Below, one piece after another: positions 24,601-38,169 of a stretch of 64,000 bases of DNA. Numbering within the stretch: position 1 is the first letter of the stretch; every line of letters starts with the position of its first letter. The translations under genes were made by a program, and so were the position numbers. The notes under the pieces were generated by a model that was given only the letters and a program-made list of their open reading frames with translations, did no database searches and had not been told where the DNA came from. Source of the DNA: Lottia gigantea (Eukaryota; Mollusca; Gastropoda; Lottiidae); the NCBI RefSeq assembly GCF_000327385.1, contig NW_008709848.1, forward strand, positions 625,349-689,348, in the 5' to 3' direction.

Positions 24601-25469
24601 ATTTTCTAGCAACCCAGCCCCGCCATGTACAGCCACTGGCGCCGCATCTGCATACATCAACAAACTATGATAAAATTTCAGATCCACTCATGTTAATCAT
24701 AACCTAACACCACCTAGCATAGATGATAAACCATAAGAGGTTGTTATATTTTCAGAAGGTGCCCTACTGATGTGGTGTCACAATTACTCCGATTTTGTAT
24801 GCAGTTGTAGGTTTTCTTCATTTGATGAAATTTTTATCTTTGATAATATAGCCACAAAGATTATGCTAGGCAGAATTATATTTCATATGATATAAGAATA
24901 TTGGAAAGGGAGCCTCCGACGTGACATATTACATTTATGATTATATAATTAAAATGCCCAGACGGTGTAGGTCAAATACTGTGTACATTATTCACTGATA
25001 TATCTTTTTTATTATACTGTAGATGCCTTGAGGTAAAATAATTTCATGTAATATTAGGCTAAAAGTACTCCTCGTATAGAAGTAATACTCTAATTGTAAT
25101 GTATTTCTTTTCGCTTCCACCATTCTTAAAATGAATAGTCTGATTTTCTTTCTTCTCGTGAAGTTTGAGGCGTGAATTACTTTAAACTTCCTGGGAACGT
25201 GTCGAAGAATATCTTTTTTGAGAGCTTTACCTTAAAAAATAGTCACAAACAGCTAATAAAGATTAATCTGTTTACGTAAACGGTACAAATAACGCGTGCT
25301 ATCATACCGTTTTATTCCATAGATTACATTTAAATCCCAATGAGGGTGATTTTTATATTTCTGATAGAAGATTTACTGTTCTTTGGAAACAAACCTTTCC
25401 ATGTATGAACACCAAGATCTCTTGAAAATTCTGCTCTTTCGATGATTAACGCGACACAAAGGGTTTAGT

Positions 25470-25965
25470 TATATACTGATAAAAAAAACCGTCGCAAAGT
25501 ACAGAAAATATTCAATTGTTTATTCAAATTCAAATTTAATAAAATTATAGATAATTGTCAGAAAACAACCACATTTGAGTGTCTTTCAAGCTATTGCAAT
25601 GCCATATCAAGGTACTGATTACATGATCTTTACAGATGGTGGCTGAAAGTCAGTATCTGGTGTGTCTGTCCACCTTGTGCGTTGGTAACGGCCCGGCATC
25701 TTCTGTACATGGAGTCGCTCAAACGATTTACAGACGCACTTGGAATCTGTGCCCAGACTTTTATGAAAGCTGCACTGAGTTCTGCTGCATTTCTTGGAAG
25801 CCGTTGGATCTGGTTTAGTCGTATGTGGATGTCATCCCACAAATGTTCTATTGAGTTTAAGTCCGGGCTGAGCGAGGGATAGGGGATTGCTCTCTCTGGT
25901 TATATTGTTGGAGAAAGGTTCCGGTGGCTATGGCAATGTGTGGATGGGCGTAGTAACATTTGTAA
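25470..25965 (-). mobile_element. Tc1-like transposon remnant, 3' half
   Basis: On the minus strand the fragment contains HPHIAIATGTFLQQYN (25949-25902), then after a one-base frame change SLSPDLNSIEHLWDDIHIRL and, near the end, INRLSDSMYRRCRAVTNAQGG-type residues (NRLSDSMYRRCRAV, GGQTHQ). These match the end of Tc1/mariner transposases: the SPDLNPIEHLWD block with the last acidic region and the C-terminal RR.RA...GGHT signature. The N-terminal two-thirds, including the DNA-binding domain and first catalytic Asp, are missing. A run ACTGATAAAAAAAACCGTCG near 25478 may be the terminal inverted repeat. It is broken and cannot encode an active enzyme. Confidence 0.85.
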
Positions 25966-25969
25966 GGCA

Positions 25970-28900
25970 GTAAGGAGCTGTAAGGTCGTAAGCAACGAGT
26001 TGTAAGTAACGAAATATTAACGACTACAAGGTAGATGAAAACGATGCTAAGTAAAAGATAAGATAGTATCGTTATGTTAAACGGTAATCAATACAGACAC
26101 ATTGTCTCATTCTATCAGATTCTACCACCAACTATTTCTCTATTGACATTATAATCATAGTCCTTCTTATCACAGCTCACAACTTTTCTTCACAACTTCT
26201 TACTCAGCCAGTTTAACAACTTTCTAACTTCGTTAAATGAATATTGAATTTGGAAAAAGTTTCGCCAACTTCGTATAAAGAATATTGAATTAGGAAGAAT
26301 TTCAGAGACTTGTTCAAGAATAATCTGGCCAAAACACCAAAGATTTATGATAACAAAGAATATAGCCTTTTTCGCAGAACATCGTGTATATTGGATAACG
26401 GAAAAATTCTCAAATAATTCTTTGAGATTGCATATAAATTTCTTGTATATCAGCGTGATTTTCATTATAGCTGTGCGTGTACCGTTTGAAAACTGCTGAA
26501 AAGGAGTGTTTTATGAGCAAGGAGCATTTGTAAGTTAGTTTTATTTTGTAACAACATATGACAGAAGATTTCAATTCTCGATTCTCGTTTTCTTAGAAAC
26601 AGTGCTCTTAAGCCCACATTGTCAGAAACCTGGCAGATGATTGAACGTATCTTTCGATATTTTATATTTTTTGTAACAGAAGAAAACATTTAAGTGCTTA
26701 ATTCTAGCCTCGGGATGAATTTAAACGTTTTGCAATTCATATGTTTAACGAGCGTAGGAGTTCGTTTCTAGTGAAATGTCTACAAGAAACTAAATATCAA
26801 TGGAACTTTTCGGTGCTTAGATCTTTAAGAACATTTGAAATTAAAACATTAATCCTAGCATTCTAGAAGCAAAAAAGTATGGCAAAACATTGTTAAAAAC
26901 ACATGACAGTAATTGTAATTCTCAGAAACAGCGCTAAATTATTTTAATCGTATGTAAATGTATATATTATAATGTCAGATACTCTGATTGGCTGAGTGGC
27001 TTACATTTACCAATCAGATTTCTTGAAATTAGTTAAGTGTGAGCTTTCTGACTGACTTATGAATCTGAAACTGAAGTATTTGAGGGCTTCATCAAGAATT
27101 GTGAAGGAGGACGCAAACATATTTGAAAGTAAATTGTAATTTTATAGGAAATATCTGACTCGGAAAGTTAAAAATAGTAGAGCACTTAATACAAATATAC
27201 ATGCTATAAGACCAGACCGTTCAATAAGTCGATGAGATACCATTTGCTGTGATGTACTGCAGTTGACAGGTACAGAGACACTTTTTAAATCTCTTTCTAA
27301 GCTTAAGAAGTAACATATAACGGCGAAGTGACTGTTAATTTTAAAACCTGCCGTACTGCAACGTGTTATACCAAACCTCCCACTCGGTTAAGTTATTATC
27401 AGAATTTTGTAAGACTATTTAAGATCGAGAAAATCACAGTGGCACAAGTTGACCACAGCGATTTCAGCAAGACAAGTTGTGGTAATACCATTGCCAGTGT
27501 GTAATTCCATATTTGAAGTAAATGTGGAATACAGGCAGGTATTTCCGTTTGAACTATCAGTTTATTATTTCCTTTACTACTTGTTCTCCTTGGATAGATA
27601 TAGGCGTATTTGTCAGAAAGGTTAAAAACCTGTAATGAATATAGGATAAATTGAAATCGGTTTTATTCAGAGCAGTTTATCACGAAGGAAACGAAGGAGA
27701 AGTGAATGCAGCGACGAGTTTTTAAAATCAGCTTCAAAGAGCGACCATTTGGATTAATCATCCTTTCTTTTGATCGATCAGATTAGAACGACTCGATATG
27801 GCATGTTTTCTGTTCCTCCTTTGATGGGTAAATAGGCTGAAGATAGCTATTATTTTAAATTTTTACAGATCATCGATTTATTGTGGATATTTACCGATAC
27901 AGACATTTTTTGAATAAGGAAAAGGTTTCCAGATAGATTGTAACTTTATCTCATTCTCATCAACTGTGTTGAAATCGGGAACTATTTTCAGCTGTTTTCA
28001 ACGTGTTCTTGTAATTCACTGTGATAAAGACTGGCTCCAAAGCTTGAAAGGTTATAGACTTGTCTTTAAGTGGACTTTGTTCTGTTTTTTTCTTGAATGA
28101 ATGGAGCTACAACTACAACAAAACGCATCAGATTTGAAAAGTTTAAATTCAAATTTCAGTTAGGGACGAAGAAGGCGAAATTTTTCCTGTGGGGACGATT
28201 TAGTGCTAGTTATTCGAGTTGAATTTACAGATGAAGATAATGAATTGATTATATAATAGACACAGCAACTTATTGTTTTCCATGTTATCTGTGATCGTGT
28301 CATCTGAATAATATCTGTATTCTAACCTGCTGGTGAATATTAAGGAGCACCTTGCTGAGAGTTTAAATATCAATGGCGCTGTCCTCATAAAATATCAGAA
28401 TCGTGCCATTTGTCTTCAGATTGTTAATGGATTTACGACATTAACACTACATAAAGCAATTGAACTTTTGAGAAAAAAATTTGTGTAACGACAGTTTCAA
28501 GTTAATTCAATCGAGTCTGTTTAAATCTACATTTATTCTACTGAGATTTGCTGGTGAGTGTTTAAATCTATCTAATTATATGTCGAATTTTCATGACAAA
28601 TTTACATTATAAGGAAATCACTGAATGCTTTAGAGACGAAATGAATTGTAAAGTCCAGTAAAAAAGTTCAATTTCAAATCGGTAAGTTGCTAAAGTTTTT
28701 CGCGAATCTCAGAAACTATCAGCATCTAATATTTGAAACAACAATTTTACTCTACTAAGAATGTCGCCGAATTAAGTAACGAAATATGTCGTTGCAGTTT
28801 CAAACCAATATGTAAGCAACATTTTTTTAGAAACAAGGGCATTCACACAGACAATTGGGAGACCCTAAACACTGATATATGTAGTAAATAAACCATCATA

Positions 28901-31320
28901 TCTGAGGAAGAAGGGTGTTATTACAGTCGCACCCAAAGCTGTGCCCTTTTTTCCCAGAAACGGGAATTTTTTTTAGCTAAGCCAATCAGTTATAGTGTTC
29001 ACAACTCACGGCCAAATTTGAGATGTAAAATCCATGTGTGTTCAGAATTATCCGCGTTTGAAAGTTAAAAAGTCAATTCGTCTTTTCTCGAGACGCTGTC
29101 ATATACAGAAAATACATCTATAGAAAAGGAAAAGGGATTCCTATTTTGAGATATTTTTGAAGGAATTATGCGATTTTCGTATATTTCTAGTACTTTTGAA
29201 GACTGTTCACATATATTCAAGACTCAAACTAACCCTCCAAAATGGTACAGCTGGTCCCTTAAACGACTGTTTTGTTTCGTTAATTCCGTTTATTTTTCAA
29301 TCTAAGCTACTGTGTAATTTGTTGTCTTGTTTAAAAGTACAAGATAAATCTTGACCTTGTGTACTTGTAAGATACCGATCTAGTCTGGTCAGATTAGAGA
29401 CTACACCACATTCTGGCTTCAATACCTCTTTATTATTATCAACAAGAATCTCTAGATATCCACTTATACAGTCCAATAACAAGATAGAAAGGAAAATCAT
29501 GTTGTTTGTGTTGTGCTGACAATGTTTAGAAAAATTTACGAAATAAACATTTTAAAGACAACAACACTCGATCTGAGAAAAAACATAGCTCACAACTGAT
29601 TGTTAGAGAATATGAAAACAATGTGAATACCTTAAGCTCTCTATACTAGGTCTTAAATGAAATGAAATGCATTAAGGAGCATCAGCACCAAACGGGCTAT
29701 ATAGCTATACTACATCTTAAGGTATCAACTTTTTAAACATTGTGTGAATGGTATTCAACTTAACAAAATGACGGTTTAAGAATATGAATGATTTATGCAA
29801 ACTTCCAATAGTATTTTAAACAATAGATTTAACAAACAATGCTTTTAATATTTTGGAAAGATTTCGTTGAATTTGGAAAATTTTTTAAAATCGGATAAAA
29901 GTGAGAAATGCCAATTTGATTTGCATCCAATGTAATCTACGATAATTTGACATCTGTTATCAATTGTTTTGATATTTTTTATAAGCATGTCTTAATCACT
30001 ACAGATGTCGCACCTTGCTCCTATCTCTCGTGGGTGCAATAATAGTTAGATACACAATATACAAAAAATAATTTGAAATTATATTTCTAAATGTCCCCAT
30101 CCATCACGAACTACTACTTCAGGAGGATTCACCAACAATTTATTCTTGTACTTTACGAGCAAGTATGAATCGAGATGGGTCACGACAATATTCGTTCCAG
30201 GTTTCTTATCATTAACTTTGGCCTTCAGAAATATATTAACTTCAGAAATATATTAAATTATTCCTACTCAGACTAAGTAAAGACTAGAGACAGTTTGTTT
30301 ATGATTAATGTTCAGACAGACGCTGTCTTTATTACCGGAAGCGCTTCAAAAGAGGGAAGTTAATAAAATCCTTCAACTGTCATTTATTGTTGAATGGTGG
30401 TTGACAGGTAGATTGAAATCTTCAGGAAATCAAAGAATGGTGGTGGTTATTGGGTTTTATTTTCTGTTGTCGATGGAAAACAAGAAGACAACTGATAAAT
30501 ATACTGTTGGATAGTAGATCAATTGGTAATAGTTTCATATTATAGTAGGACGAAAACACTTCCGGTAAGATGGTTTTACACAAGCTTTTTTCTAATCCGT
30601 AACTTCTTTCAAACCTCCACCTCTCTACCATTCGGTAATTCTCGGCAGTTTCTGTAGAGCTGAATCCGTTTCGTTGATATGTTGCAGAGCGCTAGCAGAA
30701 CTGTCACAGTAAGCTACCCGATCTTCTTCGAATAAGTTTAACTTCTGGTTGAGGGAGGTGGAAACAAATTGATAGCTATTTTGGCGGAAAAAATTCTCAA
30801 TTTTTTTAGGGAATTACCATAACAAAAGACTGCAAGTATTTGTTCCATCCTAGGTCTATACATTTGGTAGAATCAAACATTCCCCATCCCCGAAATCAAA
30901 TTGCCATTCGAAGGAAATCTTTATGCACCACAAGTTTTGGTTCACTAAAGTAGTGAAGCAACCAATGTTCGGTTCAGTATTGTCTACGTAATGTAAAATT
31001 TGGTATTGGTGGCTTTTCGTTTCCAGATCACTTTTCATAATCACTTAGATTTAAATGTAATCGAATCTAAATTCAACTTAACATGTTGTGCATACCGAGT
31101 GAAGTTATCTTCAGAAAAACACAATACGAAACCTCTAGTTGAACCTTTTAATCAGATTGAGTTATACGCTGTATATTATGTTAGTTCAAAATGGTTCTTT
31201 CTTGACAACAAAGTATAGCTTCTTTACAGAGAAACAGTTGATGTGGCATATTTTCAGTTTTACAATAGCATTGAAATAGTAGTTATAATTACTTATTAAG
31301 TATATAAGTGCTTTTTTTTT
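25970..31320. other. Non-coding stretch
   Basis: AT-rich. A short imperfect direct repeat (GAATATTGAATTTGG / GAATATTGAATTAGG) occurs at 26237-26300. A small hairpin with TCTGATTGG and CCAATCAGA lies near 26980-27020. No supported gene. Confidence 0.45.
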
Positions 31321-31328
31321 AACTTGGC

Positions 31329-31428
31329 CTAAAATACGAAATATAGCGTTGATATCAGTTAGATTGCCTAACAAAGTGTCTGGAATACGAAATATCGCGT
31401 GGTCAGATTAATTGCCTAACAAAATGAG
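31329..31428 (+). repeat. Two-copy tandem duplication of about 54 bp
   Basis: AATACGAAATAT.GCGT, TCAG.TTA and ATTGCCTAACAAA recur once in the same order. Confidence 0.6.
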
Positions 31429-32224
31429 AAACCTGTGTGTGCAATAAAGAAAATATCCATTGAAAAAGTCAACGGCTTTCGTCCATTGACAGTATATTAT
31501 TAAACTATCCACGTTCTAATGTTAACATCGTGATAATAAAATTGTCTCATTTTAAATTGAAAGGTCAAACTTGGTGAATAAACTGACTGGACTCAATGAT
31601 TAAGACATTGACTGGCTCCAACTCCAACGCTTTTAATTGGTGTCAATATATATTTTCGGGTCAAGGAATGCGATTGTGGCATTTTCATAACGTTAGATGA
31701 TTAGTTGGCGGCGACGTCAAGATGACACTATGGATTGTGTGATTTCGTACAATAGCAAGTTATTTATTGAAGTAATTGGTATCCGTACGTTTGTGTCTAG
31801 TTATTAAGAATGTAATTAATATATGTCACTCAAAGAAAATAACTTAATGTGTTATTTACTTTCTTGCGATGGGTGAATTTCCTTGAGAATTAGAAAAAAG
31901 GACCTTAACCTTTTACTCGCATGCCAAGAATCAGACCCAATCTGATCCCTTTTGATCCGCGTAATTAAGTATAGATTAAATAGAGAAATACGGCTATTAA
32001 ACGATACCATTACAACATATTATTACATTGATTGTTATCACAGAACACAAATGAAGTCTAACAATGGTAACAATGTCAACTATTAACCACGTGTAAAAAA
32101 CTGACAAAGCTAGCAATAGTTGATGTGGATCAAGATTTTGAAATTTTCTTGCTTAATTTATAATTCCAATAACATAACGCACACATGTACCTATTCGGCA
32201 ATCCTCGAAATTCCTTAGAATTCG

Positions 32225-32400
32225 AAAGCTGGTGAATATTTATGAAATACCGAATGAATTCCAATTGGCGGAATTCAATAAATAAACTGAGTTCTAACGA
32301 TTCGAACCGCAAAACAAAACCCGAAATCAAATACAACATAATTGTCAGTACATTGGTTGCAGCTAATGAACTTTCATTATGTGTGAGTAAGTATTTCGTG
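32225..32400 (+). repeat. Dispersed repeat E, copy 1
   Basis: It contains AATAAATAAAC, CGCAAAACAAAACCCGAAAT, ACATTGGTTGCAGCTAAT and GTGAGTAAGTA, shared with 54890-55090 and in part with 39385-39475. Class unknown; the open frame across it is incidental. Confidence 0.6.
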
Positions 32401-34250
32401 GTGAAAAGTGATATCAGGTGTCTAGAAGAGGAAGCATATCCTGTCTGGCACTAAAACCAGAATATGAACAGATATTGGCCAAGATCCACCTCAGATATCA
32501 GCTATTTTAACTATAATTACCTAGCCTCGACCAAAGGAACCGATCAAACGAAGCACGAGCTGGAAATGTGTTATAGTTTCTACGGTCTTCCCACAACCTT
32601 TTTTCAAATGGTAACTTTAAACGATTTTTTTCGTTTGAAATTGGCGAATATGTCAAATTACATTTGACAATAAAACATTTCCAAAAAGGCAAAAACGCAA
32701 GCGATGAAAATTAAAAACATGACAGCCGCCATATGACAGATTTTTTTCTCGTCAGCTTAGATTTCGAAATAGTGAAATAAGACTTTTAAGTGGTAATGTT
32801 CAAATTTTGTGCTGTATTAATGTTTATATTAATTTGAGTAATTCAACCTATATATCTATATCATTTATAATGTAATTAATGTATTGACCACCATTGTAAC
32901 ATTGAAGATATGTTATTAATGTAATTCAACCACCTATACGTAACTTTGAATTTTAATTGTCACATTCATTGACGAGTTGATAACTAGGCGTTAAATGAAC
33001 AACATTCCAATTCATGATGAATAAATCTGTTGAATTATTTGTTTATTGTACATATGAATAAATCAAAGGATGATATATATATAATGCCATAATTTTTGTT
33101 TTTTTCTGTTTTATGACCGAAGTTTTTAACAATGAAAATTGCCAGAAGGTGAAGCTTAATAAGAAAACGAACAATGGGTTTACTAACATTTGACATCTCA
33201 CGCCATGTTCACACTAAAACAATTTCAGTGTGGGCGAAGAACTAACACATTTTTATACAGTTTTTATCCGGTTTTGATGTATATTGATATTACCATAAAA
33301 GAGTTTTTATATAGAATTGAGACTTTGCGCTTAACTTCGTCGAGATATGTAAAAATTGGTATTTTACTTGATAGAGATAGGTGTCAGTCAACTTTGTTTG
33401 AATTTTGAACACATTTGGTATGGTTGCTATCTGGAACGTTGTTGTCCTGGACTGAAGCTATAAAAAGACAATTTTTTATTGTGGGTTGCTGTCGTGATTG
33501 TTCAAGCAAAACAATTTCAGTAACCGAAAGGTGTTTCAACCATATTCTTTCTATTCATTATTATTATGTAATACCACTTTCCGGATCCTTGCATTACGCC
33601 GTTTTCCCAGTATTTTTTTACTATTCGGTCTATCACCTTTTCCCCCTTTAATTCCCCCTTCCACCTATAAATCTTTACTTCTTCATGCTTATCTCTTATA
33701 TTTCCCTGCAAGAGCGCCTCATTAACTGCTTGAGGGTCATTTCCTCCAGGTTAAAAACCCCTGATGTATAAGTATAGTATACGTCAATCGGCTTGGTTCA
33801 TCATGAAATGTGTCTCAACACTGTCAGGTAACATACATCACAGATTAGAAGTGGCAGTAGAAGAACTATAAAAGATATCTCTAATTAGAAGAAAGGATTC
33901 ATAATTGAAAAAACTCTCGAATTATCACGTATTGCGTAATTCACTAGGACTCAGACAATTAGATGTCTCGAGGGTAACTTTTATATCTTCCCTTTTTTTC
34001 TCTTTTAATATCAAAGCAGCTGGGGGCTAGTAAAATGACCTAGCGTCAATGAAAAGAGATTTAGTCGAACATGTTATGCTTGAAATAGTTCCAGGATTAT
34101 GTACAGATATCCTTATACGATAAAAACGTGATTGTACGAGACATGCAGTGAACATTCATGTTCATGTACGTTTATATACGAGTTGGGTATTAATTCAAGA
34201 TCTACTGGTGATGTATGCTATGGTAGTAAAGAGTATTGTGGAGTGTATCT

Positions 34251-34568
34251 CATCTTCACAATGGTCTAGATATTACGAAATTTGTCTTATAGCTCGACTA
34301 CAATAGCTCCCTTTCTTGTATCACAGAATGCAACCATTTGGTTGGATTGTTCGGCAGCTAATACAGCCAATCAGAGCTCTAGACAGAAAGACTGTAAACA
34401 GTATGGCTTATTATTTACAGACTTTCTGTCGAGGGCTCTGATTGGCTGTCTTCACTAGCGTGCAATTCAATTAAATCATTGCATTTACAAACTTCCGTGA
34501 TACAATATTAGTGGCTTTTGTAGTCAAGGTATAAGAACAAATTGTTACATCTTGACCATTGTGAAGAT
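34251..34568. mobile_element. Foldback MITE family A, copy 3
   Basis: The best preserved copy. Terminal CATCTTCACAATGGTC mirrors GACCATTGTGAAGAT. Inner arms include AGCCAATCAGAGCTCTAGAC against GTCGAGGGCTCTGATTGGCT and GACTGTAAACAG against TTTACAGAC, so nearly the whole element folds on itself. No coding capacity. Confidence 0.8.
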
Positions 34569-34903
34569 TGATGTAAATGTATCAATATATTTTAACCAAA
34601 CTGAAGGTAGTTTTATTTTTTTAAATATCAATTTATAAATAAAACTCATTAACAATGAATACGAAAAATATTAGTCAAGGAAAAAACCAAAAAAAAAAAA
34701 AACCAAAAACAGAAATGGTAATCTCGTTTAAATTAGATTTGGTGAGTGGTGGAATATTTGAGTACCAATAGAATTTAATCAATTTGAAAGCAGATTTAAA
34801 AAATAATATGGGTCATTTCGAGAATGATAAACTTTTACATTATCTTTTCATCATGTGTGGCTATAAAATACTCTAATCCCAGCGGTACAATGTGCTCTCT
34901 CTG

Positions 34904-35248
34904 TTAATCTTGGCGATAAACTAACATAGACCCTTTCATGTCTTTTCCTTGTGAACTAAACGACACCCACTTGGGTGTAGTGCACTGGGCTAAATGTGTT
35001 TTATTTTCCATCGAATGGCTATCAGATTTGATTTGAATTATAGATTGCTGTTTTGATGCATGTATATGGACGGTATTTAGATAGTGCTCAATTGTTGAAG
35101 TTGGACAAGTAGAACTTATTCTCATGTAAATGGATATATTATTTCTTTCTTGTGACCATAAAAGTACCTCTGCATTATCTTTGTTATTATAGATGTCAAT
35201 GCTGAAGTGTGTTCCTTGTTGCCAAATTACTTGCAGCAAAAATAACAT
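34904..35248 (-). CDS. Hypothetical 114-aa ORF (doubtful)
   Basis: A single uninterrupted frame starts MLFLLQVIWQQGTHFSIDIY and ends MKGSMLVYRQD. The first residues could pass as a short signal peptide. I recognise no domain. No splice partner was found: upstream in frame there is a stop after a few codons, and there is no good acceptor. In DNA this AT-rich one or so frames of this length are expected by chance in 64 kb, so it may not be a gene. Confidence 0.18.
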   Translation of the reverse strand: MLFLLQVIWQQGTHFSIDIYNNKDNAEVLLWSQERNNISIYMRISSTCPTSTIEHYLNTVHIHASKQQSIIQIKSDSHSMENKTHLAQCTTPKWVSFSSQGKDMKGSMLVYRQD

Positions 35249-36431
35249 GTATAATACCTTTTTGTTTCCCTTTTAAATACTATTGACATTCCACCAGGAT
35301 TCCAATTCAAGGCTGAAAAGCTTTAATTATTTAATGAGTAAACTAATGTATGTATAATTAATTATACCATAACATGTGCACTAATTTATTGGTTTAACCA
35401 ATTTAGCCATTTAGAAGCAATTCCAGTAATGAAAATTTGTTCAAGTTAATATAAATCAAACTCTTAACCTGGCACTTGACTAACAATGTTATATGACCAG
35501 TTCTTATTAAGAAGATGTACATTTCTCAAGTTGACCTGATAAACAACGTGTAAACACCGTCTATAGTAGAAATCTGACTAATCCAAAGCTCTTACCTTGA
35601 ACCTGGCAATGCTGGACAATGCCACACCGGTTCATTCTAGATTAATATTATTTTTTAATCGGTTCAACCAATCAGAAGCTCTTCTACAATGACCTCTTCA
35701 GAGTTGTTGACTGAGGTTTGACCATCAATATGGGCTACGTCGGAGTTGGGTATTGCAATAACGACAAGACTGAAATAATGATAAATCCTTCGCGGACAAA
35801 GTAAGCGCTTACATATCATCGAACTTCGCCAGCCAAGATGGACTCCATACCTACTGGATTCAACCTGGAAGCTTCTATAATAAAGGCGAGGTGCTCAGAA
35901 ACATGTCAACAATTGAAGAACAAAAAAAAAGTTCAAAATAGATGTTAGTGAAACAAACAAAAATATTTGTCCAACTTTCCTTTGTTCAAGGGAGATAACA
36001 TTATTAGGAAAATTTATTAGTTTAAGATGGAAGACGTACCACCCTTGCGACATAACAGACCGACATTTAATCTGGGCAACGAGAAAGTCTGTTACGTACG
36101 TCAATATCCATGATATTATACAGGTTTCTGTCTGATTAATACAAGCTTAGGTTAACAGATTTTAATTAATCAGCCTACACTGTGTGTTCACTGGAGTATT
36201 TCGGTGCACATAATTTGTCGGGTTTCACTTTTTAAGTCTCTTTAGACACGTATTATTTGACCGTCAAGTTTGTGAACACTCACAAATCGTCTTGTTCAAC
36301 TACTTTCTTATTTACACTCCTTTTAAATAGTGTGCGAACCACCAATTTATATTGAACGATGTTAAAAATGTTGCCGACTCCAGTTGTTGATTGCTTCAAA
36401 TCTAATGCGGTGCTCTGGGATCTGATTTAAG

Positions 36432-36558
36432 ACGCGAGTAAACGAGGTGCAGTATACGGTACTGGATTATCGATGCAGTAGGTCCTTGTATTCACTTCTG
36501 TATCTATTACCTCGTACCGGACATCGTACCGGACATCGTACCTCGTTTATTCTCGCTT
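36432..36558. mobile_element. Short palindromic element C, copy 2
   Basis: The left arm GCGAGTAAACGAGGT is complementary to the right arm ACCTCGTTTATTCTCGC apart from a 2-nt insertion. Next to the right arm CGTACCGGACAT is tandemly repeated twice. Confidence 0.65.
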
Positions 36559-37296
36559 CAAGTCGTGATACCATGATAACTTCTGGAAAACTTACTTCAC
36601 ACATAAGTTGATCGTTAATTAAAGCTTTTAAAATGAGATCTTAAATGAAAGAGCAGGGAAGTCAATTATGTATACCCTAGTTTTAAAGACTCCGGGCCAT
36701 AATAAGTCTTAATGCTATATCATATTCAATCGTAGACTTAACAAATAAGCATGTTAAAAAATTAATGATATAACTTTTCTATATAATATAGAATTAAACC
36801 TAGAATTCAGCCTTCGCGTCTTAATCAACTAGAGGCTCGTCTGTAATCTGAAGTATATCAAACGTAATAATTATTTAGTGTGAAAATATTCTCTTTTTAA
36901 TCCATCATCTCTAGTCTTAATTTCCCGCGATTTTTTAGCCTTCTGGCTCTTGAAATCTATATTCTGTTTTTTTCTCTCAGATTAAAACGAAAACACCTCT
37001 AAGCTAAGATGAAACATACGGCATAATCTGAGTTCTAGTAGTTTTAGTCTCTTTCAAGTGAATTATAATAATTGATGGTGAAAGTAAGATCTTTCTGTCA
37101 CTAACAAGAAAGAATGGAAATATATAATAGGTTTAATGGAGCTTGAATTTCAGTCGTGTTATTCAGAAAGATCTGTCTGTTGTCTGTTCCACTGGAAAAG
37201 TGACATGAAACAGAAAGTTGAAAAGCTGATGCACAGCTACTTGTTTTCGTGCGTTCGCACTGAACCAACCAGAATTAAGCAATGGCGTGAAAAACG

Positions 37297-38169
37297 TCAA
37301 TATAATATGCAATTTCGCGATATTATGCTAATAGTAAGTACATTGCGCGAAAATATGTGAATGGTATAACCAATTGCGCGCAAAAATATGTTAATGGTAT
37401 AAGCAATTTCGCACTAATATGTTAATTGTATAACCAATAGCTCGAAAATGTGTAAATGGTATAACCAATTGCGCAATAATATGTTAATGGTATAACCAAT
37501 TGCGCAAAAATATGTTAATGGTATTAGCCATTTCGCACTAATATGTTAATTGTATAACCAATAGCTGAAAGTGTGTAAATGGTATAACCAATTGCGCAAT
37601 AATATGTTAATGGTATAACCAATTGCGCAAAAATATGTTAATGGTATAAGCAATTTCGCACTAATATGTTAATTGTATAACCAATAGCTGAAAGTGTGTA
37701 AATGGTATAACCAATTGCGCAATAATATGTTAATGGTATAACCAATTGCGCAAAAATATGTTAATGGTATAAGCAATTTGGCACTAATATGTTAATAGTA
37801 TAACCAATAGCTCGAAAATGTGTAAATGGTATAACCAATTGCGCAATAATATGTTAATGGTATAACCAATTGCGCAAAAATATGTTAATGGTATAAGCCA
37901 TTTCGCACTAATATGTTAATGGTATTACCAATTGCTCGAAAATGTGTAAATCGTATAACCAATTGCGCAATAATATGTTAATGGTATAACCAATTGCGCA
38001 AAAATATGTTAATGGTATAAGCCATTTCGCACTCATATGTTAATGGTATTACCAATTGCTCGAAAATGTGTAAATCGTATAACCAATTGCGCAATAATAT
38101 GTTAATGGTATAACCAATTGCGCAATAATATGTTAATTGTATAAGGAATTGCGCAAAAATATGTTAATA
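37297..38169 (+). repeat. Higher-order minisatellite, 123-124-bp repeat of four ~31-bp monomers
   Basis: The monomers resemble ATATGTTAATGGTATAACC followed by AATTGCGCAA. Four monomer types (AATTGCGCAATA, AATTGCGCAAAA, CAATTTCGCACTA, CAATAGCTCGAAAATGTG) occur in fixed order. The CAATAGCT or CAATTGCT landmark recurs at 37434, 37558, 37681, 37804, 37928 and 38052. The palindrome TTGCGCAA occurs in many of the monomers. Confidence 0.92.

Noticed and set aside
37297-38169. CRISPR-like array
   Set aside because: Repeats are contiguous with no unique spacers; it is a higher-order minisatellite in an animal genome.
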